Assembly (NCBI GenBank): GCA_964506645.1 | Contig: CAZDML010000037.1 | Coordinates: 1-16,251 of the forward strand | Direction: 5' to 3' | Source: CAZDML01 sp964506645 | GTDB taxonomy: Bacteria > Elusimicrobiota > Elusimicrobia > 2-01-FULL-59-12 | Length of the DNA stretch: 16,251 nucleotides | Shown here: in pieces, positions 1 to 6,281 of the stretch | Numbering within the stretch: position 1 is the first letter of the stretch | How the letters are laid out: every line of letters starts with the position of its first letter | Made by a program: the position numbers and the translations under genes | The notes under the pieces: generated by a model | Seen by the model: the letters and a program-made list of their open reading frames with translations, nothing else | Databases searched by the model: none | Told to the model about the DNA's origin: nothing

Positions 1-852
1 GGCGTAGGCGTGGACTCGCTCGAGGACGTGCTGGGCTTCGGAGACCTGCTGAGCTTCCGGCTCCACGGAATCTTCTTGTAAGCCGTAAATCATTTTCTTT
101 TGCTCGGCCGTTTTAACATCGCATTGGAGCTGGCGCTGGATGGCTTTGGTGAAGGAATTTCCTGCGATAAAGACATCACGGACGACTCGGCTAACGCCTT
201 TTTCCAAAATAGACATATTGGTGGAGCTTGCTCCCACATTCATGAACAAAATAGTTTCCGATTGATCGGGCTGATTGGCTTCGTAGGCGTTTTCTAAAGC
301 AAATGCGTCAATATCCATGATAACGGGCTGGAGGGTCGTCTCTTTTAAGAAATCGAGTCTGACTTCAACGGAGTCCTTTTTCGCTGCGACAAGTACGGTC
401 TCCAGCTGGGGCTGCCCATCTTCAATGACTTCACCTAAGACAGAAAAGCTCAAATTTACATCATCGATATTAAAGGGGATATACGGCTCTGCTTCAAACT
501 TGAGCGCTTTGGAGAGCTCATCGGTGCTCATCTTGGCCATTTTGACGTAACGCACAATGACCGAGTTTCCAGAGATAGACGTAGCAGCCTTTTTAATCGG
601 CATTGGATTGGCTTTGAGATAAGCTTGGAGAACGGCAACAGCATTGGGGCGACGTTCTGCAAGAGAGGTATCCAGTGGGACTTCTTCTCCGTAGGGCAAA
701 ACCCCCCAACGGTTTAAAGCCCAGCCATTGGCCGATCGTTTTAAATGCACGATCTTAATGGCATGGGTCCCAATATCAACACCCAAAAGCTCCTGCTTCC
801 GCTTCAGAAATTGGAGCTTTTTAGTGACTTGTAACAACTTTGAAATATCCAT
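1..852 (-). CDS. pilM: Type IV pilus assembly protein PilM, C-terminus cut by window edge
   Basis: An open frame of 284 codons starts with ATG at 852 and is still open at base 1. PilM is a cytoplasmic actin-like ATPase-fold protein that binds PilN and links the inner-membrane alignment complex to the pilus motors. The N-terminal phosphate-binding motif LLGVDIGTHAIKIVHLK lies at residues 22-38. The family segment FEAEPYIPF is at about 119-127, and a second nucleotide-binding element, MNVGASSTNMSIL, at 204-216. Family members are usually about 350 residues, so perhaps 70 are missing. There is no clear Shine-Dalgarno before the ATG, but a good promoter sits just upstream and overlaps the end of pilD, so the gene can be transcribed independently. 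pilN/O/P/Q would be expected further downstream, outside the window. The identification is firm from motifs and from the pilus gene context. Confidence 0.93.
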   Translation of the reverse strand, partial: MDISKLLQVTKKLQFLKRKQELLGVDIGTHAIKIVHLKRSANGWALNRWGVLPYGEEVPLDTSLAERRPNAVAVLQAYLKANPMPIKKAATSISGNSVIVRYVKMAKMSTDELSKALKFEAEPYIPFNIDDVNLSFSVLGEVIEDGQPQLETVLVAAKKDSVEVRLDFLKETTLQPVIMDIDAFALENAYEANQPDQSETILFMNVGASSTNMSILEKGVSRVVRDVFIAGNSFTKAIQRQLQCDVKTAEQKKMIYGLQEDSVEPEAQQVSEAQHVLERVHAYA

Positions 853-871
853 ATAAATTCGCTACGAAGTT

Positions 872-900
872 AATCTAACAGGAGTGTAAAGAGTTGTCAA
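872..900 (-). promoter_or_regulatory. Sigma-70-type promoter for pilM, extended -10
   Basis: Reading the minus strand, a perfect TTGACA (900-895) is followed by a 17-base spacer and TAGATT (877-872, 4 of 6 consensus). The spacer ends in TGT, giving an extended -10 (TGn). Transcription would start near 866, about 14 bases before the pilM ATG. The TGA inside TTGACA is the stop codon of pilD, so the promoter is embedded in the gene junction. Spacing and -35 are ideal; activity is inferred. Confidence 0.7.
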
Positions 901-1682
901 GGGAAAAGCACTTTTTCAAGGAAGGATGGAAATAAGAAGCTAAACGCAGCTCCAAAGCATAAGAAAGGACCAAATGGGATCGCATCTTTTCTACTCTTTT
1001 TGTGAAGCATTAAAAGGGCTAATCCTACGCAGCCCCCACTCAGGGAACCCAGAAGCAGGGTTCCATACAGTCCTTTCCAGCCCAGACAGGCCCCTATTCC
1101 TGCAACTAATTTGATATCGCCTCCGCCAAGAGCCTCCTGATGAAAGAGTTTCTCCCCTAAAACAGCCAGTGCATACATAAAAGTGCCGCCCCCAAAAGCG
1201 GAGAGTAGGCTGAGCCAAAAAGGATGCCATTCTCCGTTTAAAAATATCGGATTCCTAGTAGACAATAAAAGCCCCCCTGCGAGCAGACTGAGGGAAAGCT
1301 CATCAGGAATAATCTTGTATCTAAAATCAATCAGTGTGATTGTTATGAACTCAAACGCAAGCAGAAGACTTAGAAGCGCCAGGGCAAGATCATGTCGATA
1401 GTGGTTGCCAAGATAGACAAAAATGAATCCCATAAGGAGCTCTATTGCTGGATATTGGAAACTGATCGGAGTGTGACAGACGTTGCATTTCGCGCGAAGG
1501 AGTACATAGCTGAAAACGGGGATGTTTTGCCACCATCGTATTGGTGTTTGACATGACATGCAGTGCGAAGGCGGAGCAATAAGCGATAGGTCTAGGGGCA
1601 GGCGGATAATGCATACATTCGCAAAGCTGCCTAATGCGAGGCCAAAAAGAAATAGGGAGACAAGGTAAATAAAAGGAGTCAT
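897..1682 (-). CDS. pilD: Prepilin peptidase / N-methyltransferase PilD (A24 family)
   Basis: This 261-residue polytopic inner-membrane aspartic protease cleaves the pilin leader after glycine and methylates the new N-terminal phenylalanine. The sequence shows the N-terminal GSFANVCIIRLP motif (18-29) and the paired zinc cysteines C41-x2-C44 and C66-x2-C69 of the methylase domain. The active-site region has IDFRYKIIPDE around Asp119 and GGGDIKL with Asp189, the two expected catalytic aspartates. Several hydrophobic segments fill the C-terminal half. Its substrate is presumably the pilin encoded just upstream. The start is unusual: the ATG directly follows the seven-T run of the pilin terminator, with no Shine-Dalgarno and an in-frame stop five codons upstream, so no alternative upstream start exists. 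Expression may depend on read-through from the pilin gene or on an unrecognised promoter. Confidence 0.95.
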   Translation of the reverse strand: MTPFIYLVSLFLFGLALGSFANVCIIRLPLDLSLIAPPSHCMSCQTPIRWWQNIPVFSYVLLRAKCNVCHTPISFQYPAIELLMGFIFVYLGNHYRHDLALALLSLLLAFEFITITLIDFRYKIIPDELSLSLLAGGLLLSTRNPIFLNGEWHPFWLSLLSAFGGGTFMYALAVLGEKLFHQEALGGGDIKLVAGIGACLGWKGLYGTLLLGSLSGGCVGLALLMLHKKSRKDAIPFGPFLCFGAAFSFLFPSFLEKVLFP

Positions 1683-1722
1683 AAAAAAAGACGATCACCC
1701 TCAAAGGAGGGTGATCGTCTTT
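1683..1722 (-). terminator. Strong intrinsic terminator of the pilin gene
   Basis: A perfect 16-base-pair inverted repeat (1687-1702 with 1707-1722) flanks a four-base loop. On the minus strand it is followed by a run of seven T (1689-1683, three of them also in the stem). It lies 22 bases after the pilin stop codon, the right place to end the pilin transcript. The T run touches the pilD ATG at 1682, so it may also act as a valve that limits read-through into pilD. Confidence 0.92.
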
Positions 1723-1744
1723 GTGTTAGCAGTGAAAGTCTGAC

Positions 1745-2185
1745 TTAATACGCGCTCCAGCCGCTACCTTTAACATCGCTGTGCGTGCAGTTAACCAGGA
1801 CCGTTCCCCATGTAGAGAGACCGCTGTTGTTTTGATAAAACCAACCCCCGTTATCGCCAGCGGAAGTCGCAACAGCACTGGTTGCACCATGGCCTGCGCT
1901 GTAAGTCTTGTTGTTAGGCATGGTCAGTGACGGAATCGCAGCAAGGTACTTGCCGCTGGTCGTTAATGATGCGAGTGTGTCCTGTGGATACACGCCTTCC
2001 ATGTCTCCATAGTAGATGGACAGGGACGAACGAACGGCTCCTAAGCTGCCTTTCGCTGCACCTTCCTGTGATTTTGCGATGAGGCTAGCGAACTGTGGAA
2101 TCGCGATGGCCGCTAAGATACCAATGATGGCAACCACGATCATGAGTTCGATGAGTGTGAACCCTCTTTCTTTATTCAATTTCAT
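1745..2185 (-). CDS. Type IV pilin (major pilin-like prepilin)
   Basis: The 146-residue prepilin has a short charged leader, MKLNKERG, followed by the N-methylated helix FTLIELMIVVAIIGILAAIAIP. Cleavage after Gly8 gives a mature protein of 138 residues with Phe1 and the conserved Glu5. After the helix comes a small globular domain rich in Ser, Thr and Gly, ending in NCTHSDVKGSGWSAY. Only one cysteine is present, so the usual C-terminal disulfide loop of proteobacterial pilins is absent. An upstream in-frame start exists at 2236, but the ATG at 2185 is preferred because a full GGAGGT site lies six bases before it and the leader then has the normal length. The gene is a single cistron with its own promoter and terminator, as expected for a highly expressed structural subunit. 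It could also be called a type II pseudopilin (GspG-like); the pilT and pilC neighbours favour a pilin. Confidence 0.9.
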   Translation of the reverse strand: MKLNKERGFTLIELMIVVAIIGILAAIAIPQFASLIAKSQEGAAKGSLGAVRSSLSIYYGDMEGVYPQDTLASLTTSGKYLAAIPSLTMPNNKTYSAGHGATSAVATSAGDNGGWFYQNNSGLSTWGTVLVNCTHSDVKGSGWSAY

Positions 2186-2191
2186 TGTGTG

Positions 2192-2197
2192 ACCTCC
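2192..2197 (-). promoter_or_regulatory. Shine-Dalgarno site fixing the pilin start
   Basis: GGAGGT on the minus strand lies six bases before the ATG at 2185. It is among the strongest ribosome binding sites in the window and rules out the longer reading that begins at 2236, which would spoil the prepilin leader. Confidence 0.9.
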
Positions 2198-2226
2198 AAG
2201 TATGAATATATGAGAACGGCATTCGA

Positions 2227-2255
2227 AGTCTATCACTCGTTGCTGGGGGTGTCAA
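2227..2255 (-). promoter_or_regulatory. Pilin promoter, sigma-70 type with extended -10
   Basis: On the minus strand a perfect TTGACA (2255-2250), a 17-base spacer ending in TGA and TAGACT (2232-2227) form a promoter with a TGn extended -10. The predicted start near 2220 gives an untranslated leader of about 35 bases carrying the GGAGGT site. No sigma-54 GG/GC element is visible, unlike many proteobacterial pilA promoters. It overlaps the rejected longer reading frame, which supports the 2185 start. Confidence 0.75.
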
Positions 2256-2352
2256 GCAAAAGGGAGCTTGTGGAGGGGTCATGATGAACTATTTACGTGA
2301 TTGTGAGGTGTAACGAATCGCAGGAATGATTCAGAAATAGGGAATAAACCGA

Positions 2353-3573
2353 TTAGCCGACGACAGATCCCATCTTAAACATAGGCAGAAACATGCATAT
2401 CACGATAGTTCCAACAATCGTGCCCATGACGCAGATAATCACAGGTTCAATCAGGGACATCATGGCTTTAATCGCCGTGTCAACTTCTTGATCGTAGAAA
2501 TCAGCAATCTTAGTGAGCATGGTTTCCAGATTTCCCGTTTCTTCGCCTACGGAAATCATCTGAATGACCATGGCCGGGAAGACGCCAGATTTTCTTAATG
2601 GATCAGCAATTTTTTCCCCTTCCCGAATGGATTCCTTAGCGCTCAGAATAGCGGCTTCTACGACTTTGTTCCCGGAGGTCTTTGCGACAGTGTCCATGGC
2701 CTGGAGAATGGGGACGCCGGATTTGATCAGGGTTCCAAGTGTTCGCGTAAACTTGGAAACGGATACTTTTTTTATCATATCGCCAATCACGGGGGCTTTA
2801 ATCAGGATGCCATCAATAATCTTTTGTCCGGAAGGAGTTTGATAGGCTTTTTTAATCCCATAGCCGATCGCGAATGGAATCGCCAGGATGAGCAAAATAT
2901 GGCCCTTCAGAAAATCGGACACGGCGCAAAGAATTTTTGTAGGCGTTGGGAGTTCAGCGCCGAACCCTTCGAATACTTTCTTAAAGGTAGGAATGACGGC
3001 GACCATCAGGAAAATAGTCACGCCGCCAGCGACAATCGCAATGACGGCAGGGTAGACCATCGCTCCTTTTACTTTGCCTTTCATTTCTTCAGAGGCTTCC
3101 AGGTAACTCGAAAGCCGTTCAAGAATGCTGTCGAGCACGCCGCCCGTTTCTCCCGCGCGCACCATAGAGACATACAGTTCGGAAAACGCAACAGGGTGCT
3201 TTTTGAGCGCGTCGGCAATGCTGATTCCACTTTCAATATCGGTTCGAACCTGAAGAATAACTTTGGAAAATACAGGGCTTTCAATTTGTTCCGAGAGAAT
3301 GCTTAGTCCCTGGACGATAGGGACGCCGGCAGAAACCAATGTTGCTAACTGTCGGCTGAATATAACGAGATCTTTTCCGTTGACGCCTGGTTTAAAGGGG
3401 TTGATTTTAGAGAGAAAACTTTCTTTGTCGCCGCCTTTGACCTCCGTCACGATGAGGGCGTTCAGCTTTTGGGCCTTGAGTTTCTCCATCACGGCCTTCT
3501 GGGCGGGGGCGTCCATTGTCCCTTCAACCATTTGTCCTGCGGCGCTGCGTGCGGTGTATTTGAATTGAGCCAT
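2353..3573 (-). CDS. pilC: Type IV pilus inner-membrane platform protein PilC (GspF family)
   Basis: This 406-residue protein is the inner-membrane platform on which the pilus motors act. Two copies of the GspF domain are visible. The first has RAGETGGVLDSILERLSSYLE near residues 137-157; the second repeats the pattern with SVGEETGNLETMLTKIADFYD about 200 residues later. Transmembrane helices follow each (about 172-195, 220-243 and 378-400). The N-terminus AQFKYTARSAAGQMVEGTMDA is typical. Length is normal for the family. The start has a G-rich site, GGGGG, six bases upstream, located in the 14-base gap after pilT, so the two genes are co-transcribed and tightly linked. No clear terminator follows; the pilin has its own promoter in the next gap. 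The identification is firm, with GspF as the only real alternative name. Confidence 0.95.
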   Translation of the reverse strand: MAQFKYTARSAAGQMVEGTMDAPAQKAVMEKLKAQKLNALIVTEVKGGDKESFLSKINPFKPGVNGKDLVIFSRQLATLVSAGVPIVQGLSILSEQIESPVFSKVILQVRTDIESGISIADALKKHPVAFSELYVSMVRAGETGGVLDSILERLSSYLEASEEMKGKVKGAMVYPAVIAIVAGGVTIFLMVAVIPTFKKVFEGFGAELPTPTKILCAVSDFLKGHILLILAIPFAIGYGIKKAYQTPSGQKIIDGILIKAPVIGDMIKKVSVSKFTRTLGTLIKSGVPILQAMDTVAKTSGNKVVEAAILSAKESIREGEKIADPLRKSGVFPAMVIQMISVGEETGNLETMLTKIADFYDQEVDTAIKAMMSLIEPVIICVMGTIVGTIVICMFLPMFKMGSVVG

Positions 3574-3587
3574 AACGTTCCCCCGAA

Positions 3588-4685
3588 TTAGCTGACGGCC
3601 TTTGTCTCTCGTTGCATAAGGCGTTTAAGATCATCCGGATCTGTCGATGATTGAAGCGCCTGTTGGTAACTGATGATATGACGCAAGTACATATCGAGAA
3701 GAGACATATTCATGGTTTGCATACCAAATTTTGCACCGGTTTGCATGGTCATCATGATCTGTTCGGTTTTTTCTTCGCGGATGAGATTGCGGATGGCGGG
3801 TGTGGCGACGAGGATTTCACACGCCATGGCGCGCCCGGGTCCTGACATGCGTTGCAAGAGTTGCTGACTGAGGACCGCTTGCAAAACGAAAGAGACCTGT
3901 GAGCGCACCTGCGCCTGCTGATGCGGTGGAAATACATCAATCATTCGGTTGATGGATTGTGCGGCATCGGTGGTATGCAGAGTCGCAAACACCAGATGCC
4001 CGGTTTCTGCCACATTTATGGCAGATTGAATGGTTTCCATATCTCTCATTTCGCCAATCAGGATTGTATCGGGATCCTGGCGAAGAATATATTTGAGGGC
4101 GGTATTAAACGAGGAGGTGTCCCCACCGACTTCACGCTGGTTTACAATCGATTTTTTGTGCATGTGAACAAACTCGATCGGGTCTTCTATGGTGATGATA
4201 TGCGATTGTTCATTTTCATTTAAATAGTCAATCATCGACGCCAGCGTGGTTGATTTTCCTGACCCCGTAGGACCTGTGACGAGAATGAGGCCCTTCGGAA
4301 TCTTGAGAATATCGTAAATAGCCGGTGGAAGGCCGAGCTCATCAATGGATTTAATTTTTTGAGGAATAGATCGCAACACGGCGCCAACGGTCCCGCGCTG
4401 ACGGAAGACGTTCATACGGATACGTCCTATGCCTTTGATACCAAAAGACATGTCCAGTTCATTGCTGGCTTCAAATCGCTGTTTTTGGGTGTCTGTTAAA
4501 AGCGAGTAGATCAATCGTTGACAGATTTCTCCTGTGAGCTTTTCAAAAGGGGTCGGAATCATCTGCCCATCAATACGCAGCATGGGGGCTGATCCCAGGG
4601 TTATGTGTAGATCGGAGGCCCCTTTGTTCATCATGAGTTCCAGCAATTGTGACATGTCGAGAATCGAATGCATTTCATTCGGCAT
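3588..4685 (-). CDS. pilT: Pilus retraction ATPase PilT
   Basis: This 365-residue hexameric cytoplasmic ATPase depolymerises type IV pili. Visible features in order are: the N-terminal ASDLHI segment (23-28), Walker A GPTGSGKS (138-145), the acidic box EDPIEF (167-172), Walker B ILIGEMRD (208-215), the His box GHLVFATLHTTDA (229-241) and the retraction signature AIRNLIRE (297-304). The last separates PilT from PilB. The frame is open further upstream, to 4853, but the ATG at 4685 is chosen because AGGAGG lies eight bases before it and the protein then begins as PilT proteins do. The first 11 bases overlap the end of pta, suggesting coupled translation. pilC follows after 14 bases. PilB is not in the window. 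Confidence 0.96.
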   Translation of the reverse strand: MPNEMHSILDMSQLLELMMNKGASDLHITLGSAPMLRIDGQMIPTPFEKLTGEICQRLIYSLLTDTQKQRFEASNELDMSFGIKGIGRIRMNVFRQRGTVGAVLRSIPQKIKSIDELGLPPAIYDILKIPKGLILVTGPTGSGKSTTLASMIDYLNENEQSHIITIEDPIEFVHMHKKSIVNQREVGGDTSSFNTALKYILRQDPDTILIGEMRDMETIQSAINVAETGHLVFATLHTTDAAQSINRMIDVFPPHQQAQVRSQVSFVLQAVLSQQLLQRMSGPGRAMACEILVATPAIRNLIREEKTEQIMMTMQTGAKFGMQTMNMSLLDMYLRHIISYQQALQSSTDPDDLKRLMQRETKAVS

Positions 4686-5748
4686 CGGCGTGTCCTCCTG
4701 AAGAAAGACTCGGTTGTTCAGAACGTTGTTTGATACTGTGCTGTGCTTGTATGGCAGTAATGGCGGCGGCATCGATAATGTCATCAACCGAGCAGCCGCG
4801 AGACAAATCATTGGCAGGCTGCGCCATACCCCACAGGATGGGTCCCACCGCACGGCATCCCCCTAAGCGCTGAACCAGTTTGTAGGCGATGTTCCCACAG
4901 TTTAAGTCAGGGACAATCAGAACATTGGCCCGTCCTGCCATCGGGGATTGTCCGACGCCTTTAACCCCTGCTGTAAAGTGGTCGAGCGCTGTGTCGGCCT
5001 GCCATTCCCCTTCCAGGGTTAATCGTGGCGCTTTGGCTTTGGCGAGCGCCAGGGCTTCCCGCACTTTGGTCACCATGGGATGTTCAGCGCTGCCGGCTGT
5101 AGAGAAAGACAAAAAGGCAACTTTGGGGGTGTGCTTGACTAAGAATTCATACGCCTGCGCAGCGCCAAGGGCAATGTGGGCCAGTTGCTTGGGGGACGGA
5201 TCTGGGATGACGGCGCAGTCGGCTAAAAGAACGGTAGCATTGTCATTGGCAGACGCATGCTGATTATCCAGCAGGAAGAATCCAAACAGTGCAGAGACTT
5301 TGGGGGCCAGGCCAATGATGGAAAAGACAGCGCGCAATGTGTCTGCTGTTGTGCGCGTCGCTCCGCCGAGAAATCCGTTTGCAAGACCCATTTTGAGATA
5401 AATGCTGCCGAGAATCAGCGGATCTTCCAATGCCTGTAATGCTTCAGCTTGCGTGAGTGTTTTAAATTTGGGTTGTGTCATCAGGACGCGTAGAAAATCT
5501 TCGCGCTGAGACGCAGGCAAGGACGCTAAATCAATACAAGGAATTGTTACTTTTCTGCCGGCAATCGCCTGGAGACGTTGTAGACTGTTGTCTCGATTTT
5601 TAGAGACGAGGATAGGATCAACAATGTGTTCTTTGTGAAGCAGCCAGGCCGCTTCGATGGCGCGTTGATCGTCCCCATCGGCCAGTACGATGCGCTGGAG
5701 GCGGGAGGAGGCTTGTTTCCGAAGGTCCTGCCAGAGAGAGTTCTGCAC
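4675..5748 (-). CDS. pta: Phosphate acetyltransferase
   Basis: This 357-residue enzyme interconverts acetyl-CoA plus phosphate with acetyl phosphate plus CoA. The PTA_PTB fold is seen in IVLADGDDQRAIEAA (20-34), GGATRTTADTLR (128-139), LSFSTAGSAEHPMV (213-226), EGEWQADTAL (246-255) and the active-site region NDLSRGCS (313-320). The span VGPILWGMAQPANDLSRG favours Pta over phosphate butyryltransferase. The start is GTG at 5748, with no Shine-Dalgarno and no ATG, GTG or TTG between it and the in-frame coaD stop 30 bases upstream. A weak promoter-like sequence sits immediately before it. Acetate kinase, the usual partner, is not adjacent. The 3' end overlaps pilT by 11 bases, so acetyl phosphate metabolism and pilus retraction share a transcript. 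The C-terminal tail after about residue 335 (QHSIKQRSEQPSLSSGGHADAE) is likely disordered. Confidence 0.93.
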   Translation of the reverse strand: MQNSLWQDLRKQASSRLQRIVLADGDDQRAIEAAWLLHKEHIVDPILVSKNRDNSLQRLQAIAGRKVTIPCIDLASLPASQREDFLRVLMTQPKFKTLTQAEALQALEDPLILGSIYLKMGLANGFLGGATRTTADTLRAVFSIIGLAPKVSALFGFFLLDNQHASANDNATVLLADCAVIPDPSPKQLAHIALGAAQAYEFLVKHTPKVAFLSFSTAGSAEHPMVTKVREALALAKAKAPRLTLEGEWQADTALDHFTAGVKGVGQSPMAGRANVLIVPDLNCGNIAYKLVQRLGGCRAVGPILWGMAQPANDLSRGCSVDDIIDAAAITAIQAQHSIKQRSEQPSLSSGGHADAE

Positions 5749-5753
5749 GGACT

Positions 5754-5782
5754 TTGGTAACAGGACTTCCAGTAGTTGTCAA
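5754..5782 (-). promoter_or_regulatory. Possible weak promoter before pta
   Basis: TTGACA (5782-5777) contains the coaD stop codon and is followed by 17 bases ending in TGT and then TACCAA (5759-5754, only 3 of 6 consensus). The -35 and the TGn element are good and the -10 is poor. It resembles the pilM promoter over 17 of the first 25 bases. If used, transcription would begin at or very near the GTG start. I regard it as suggestive only. Confidence 0.3.
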
Positions 5783-6267
5783 GAAGATTTCAAAGCGCGG
5801 TTTTTTAGAGCTGTTTCGACCAAAGGCGGAACGAGCCCTTTGACTGCCCCCCCCAATCGGGAGACTTCGCGTACGAGGCTGGAAGAAAGATAGGTATATT
5901 GCGCATCTGGCATGAGAAAAACCGTTTGAAATTGAGGGTTTTGGCGACGATTCATTAGGGCCATTTGGAATTCGTATTCAAAATCTGAAACAGCACGTAA
6001 GCCGCGGATGACAGCCACCGCCTTTTTGGCTTTCACAAAATTGGCGAGGAGGCCGGAAAAATGCGTAATCTCAATTTCTGGATGATGCTTGAGGGCGGTT
6101 TTTAGAAAATCAAGCCGGTCCTGTAGCGGAAAATAAGGCATCTTATGTGGGTTTTCGCTTACCGCTACGATAATGCGATCAAACAGCGTAGAACCTCTTT
6201 TGATAATGTCGAGATGCCCGTTAGTTACGGGGTCAAAGGAACCAGGGTAAATCGCTAACTTCTTCAT
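5779..6267 (-). CDS. coaD: Pantetheine-phosphate adenylyltransferase
   Basis: This 162-residue enzyme transfers AMP from ATP to 4'-phosphopantetheine, the penultimate step of CoA synthesis. The nucleotidyltransferase signature is YPGSFDPVTNGHLD (7-20), with the TxGH motif at 15-18. The substrate-binding VIRGLRAVSDFEYE (86-99) and the C-terminal SSSLVREVS (128-136) are also present. Length is normal for the family. The ATG at 6267 is preferred to an in-frame start at 6285 because a GGAGG site lies five bases upstream and MKKLAIYPGSF matches family N-termini. The gene follows recG after 14 bases. Its stop codon is in frame with pta, 30 bases further on, and this places a CoA-synthesis enzyme next to a CoA-using one. 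Confidence 0.96.
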   Translation of the reverse strand: MKKLAIYPGSFDPVTNGHLDIIKRGSTLFDRIIVAVSENPHKMPYFPLQDRLDFLKTALKHHPEIEITHFSGLLANFVKAKKAVAVIRGLRAVSDFEYEFQMALMNRRQNPQFQTVFLMPDAQYTYLSSSLVREVSRLGGAVKGLVPPLVETALKNRALKSS

Positions 6268-6272
6268 ATCTG

Positions 6273-6277
6273 CCTCC
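6273..6277 (-). promoter_or_regulatory. Shine-Dalgarno site fixing the coaD start
   Basis: GGAGG on the minus strand, in the 14 bases between recG and coaD, lies five bases before the ATG at 6267. It decides against the start at 6285, which would lie inside the recG stop region. Confidence 0.85.
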
Positions 6278-6281
6278 AGGA

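Noticed and set aside
2186..2236. N-terminal extension of the pilin to a start at 2236
   Set aside because: The extension overlaps the -10 region, lacks a ribosome site and would precede the leader peptide; the ATG at 2185 has GGAGGT six bases upstream.
2320..2337. GAATC inverted repeat after pilC as a terminator
   Set aside because: The stem is five pairs with an eight-base loop and no T run; not convincing as an intrinsic terminator.
3081..3306. Open frames on either strand inside pilC, and many similar ones elsewhere
   Set aside because: They are shadows of well-identified genes, with low-complexity or arginine/serine-rich translations and no ribosome sites.
4686..4853. N-terminal extension of PilT by 56 residues
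   Set aside because: It lies inside pta, has no similarity to PilT N-termini, and the ATG at 4685 has AGGAGG.
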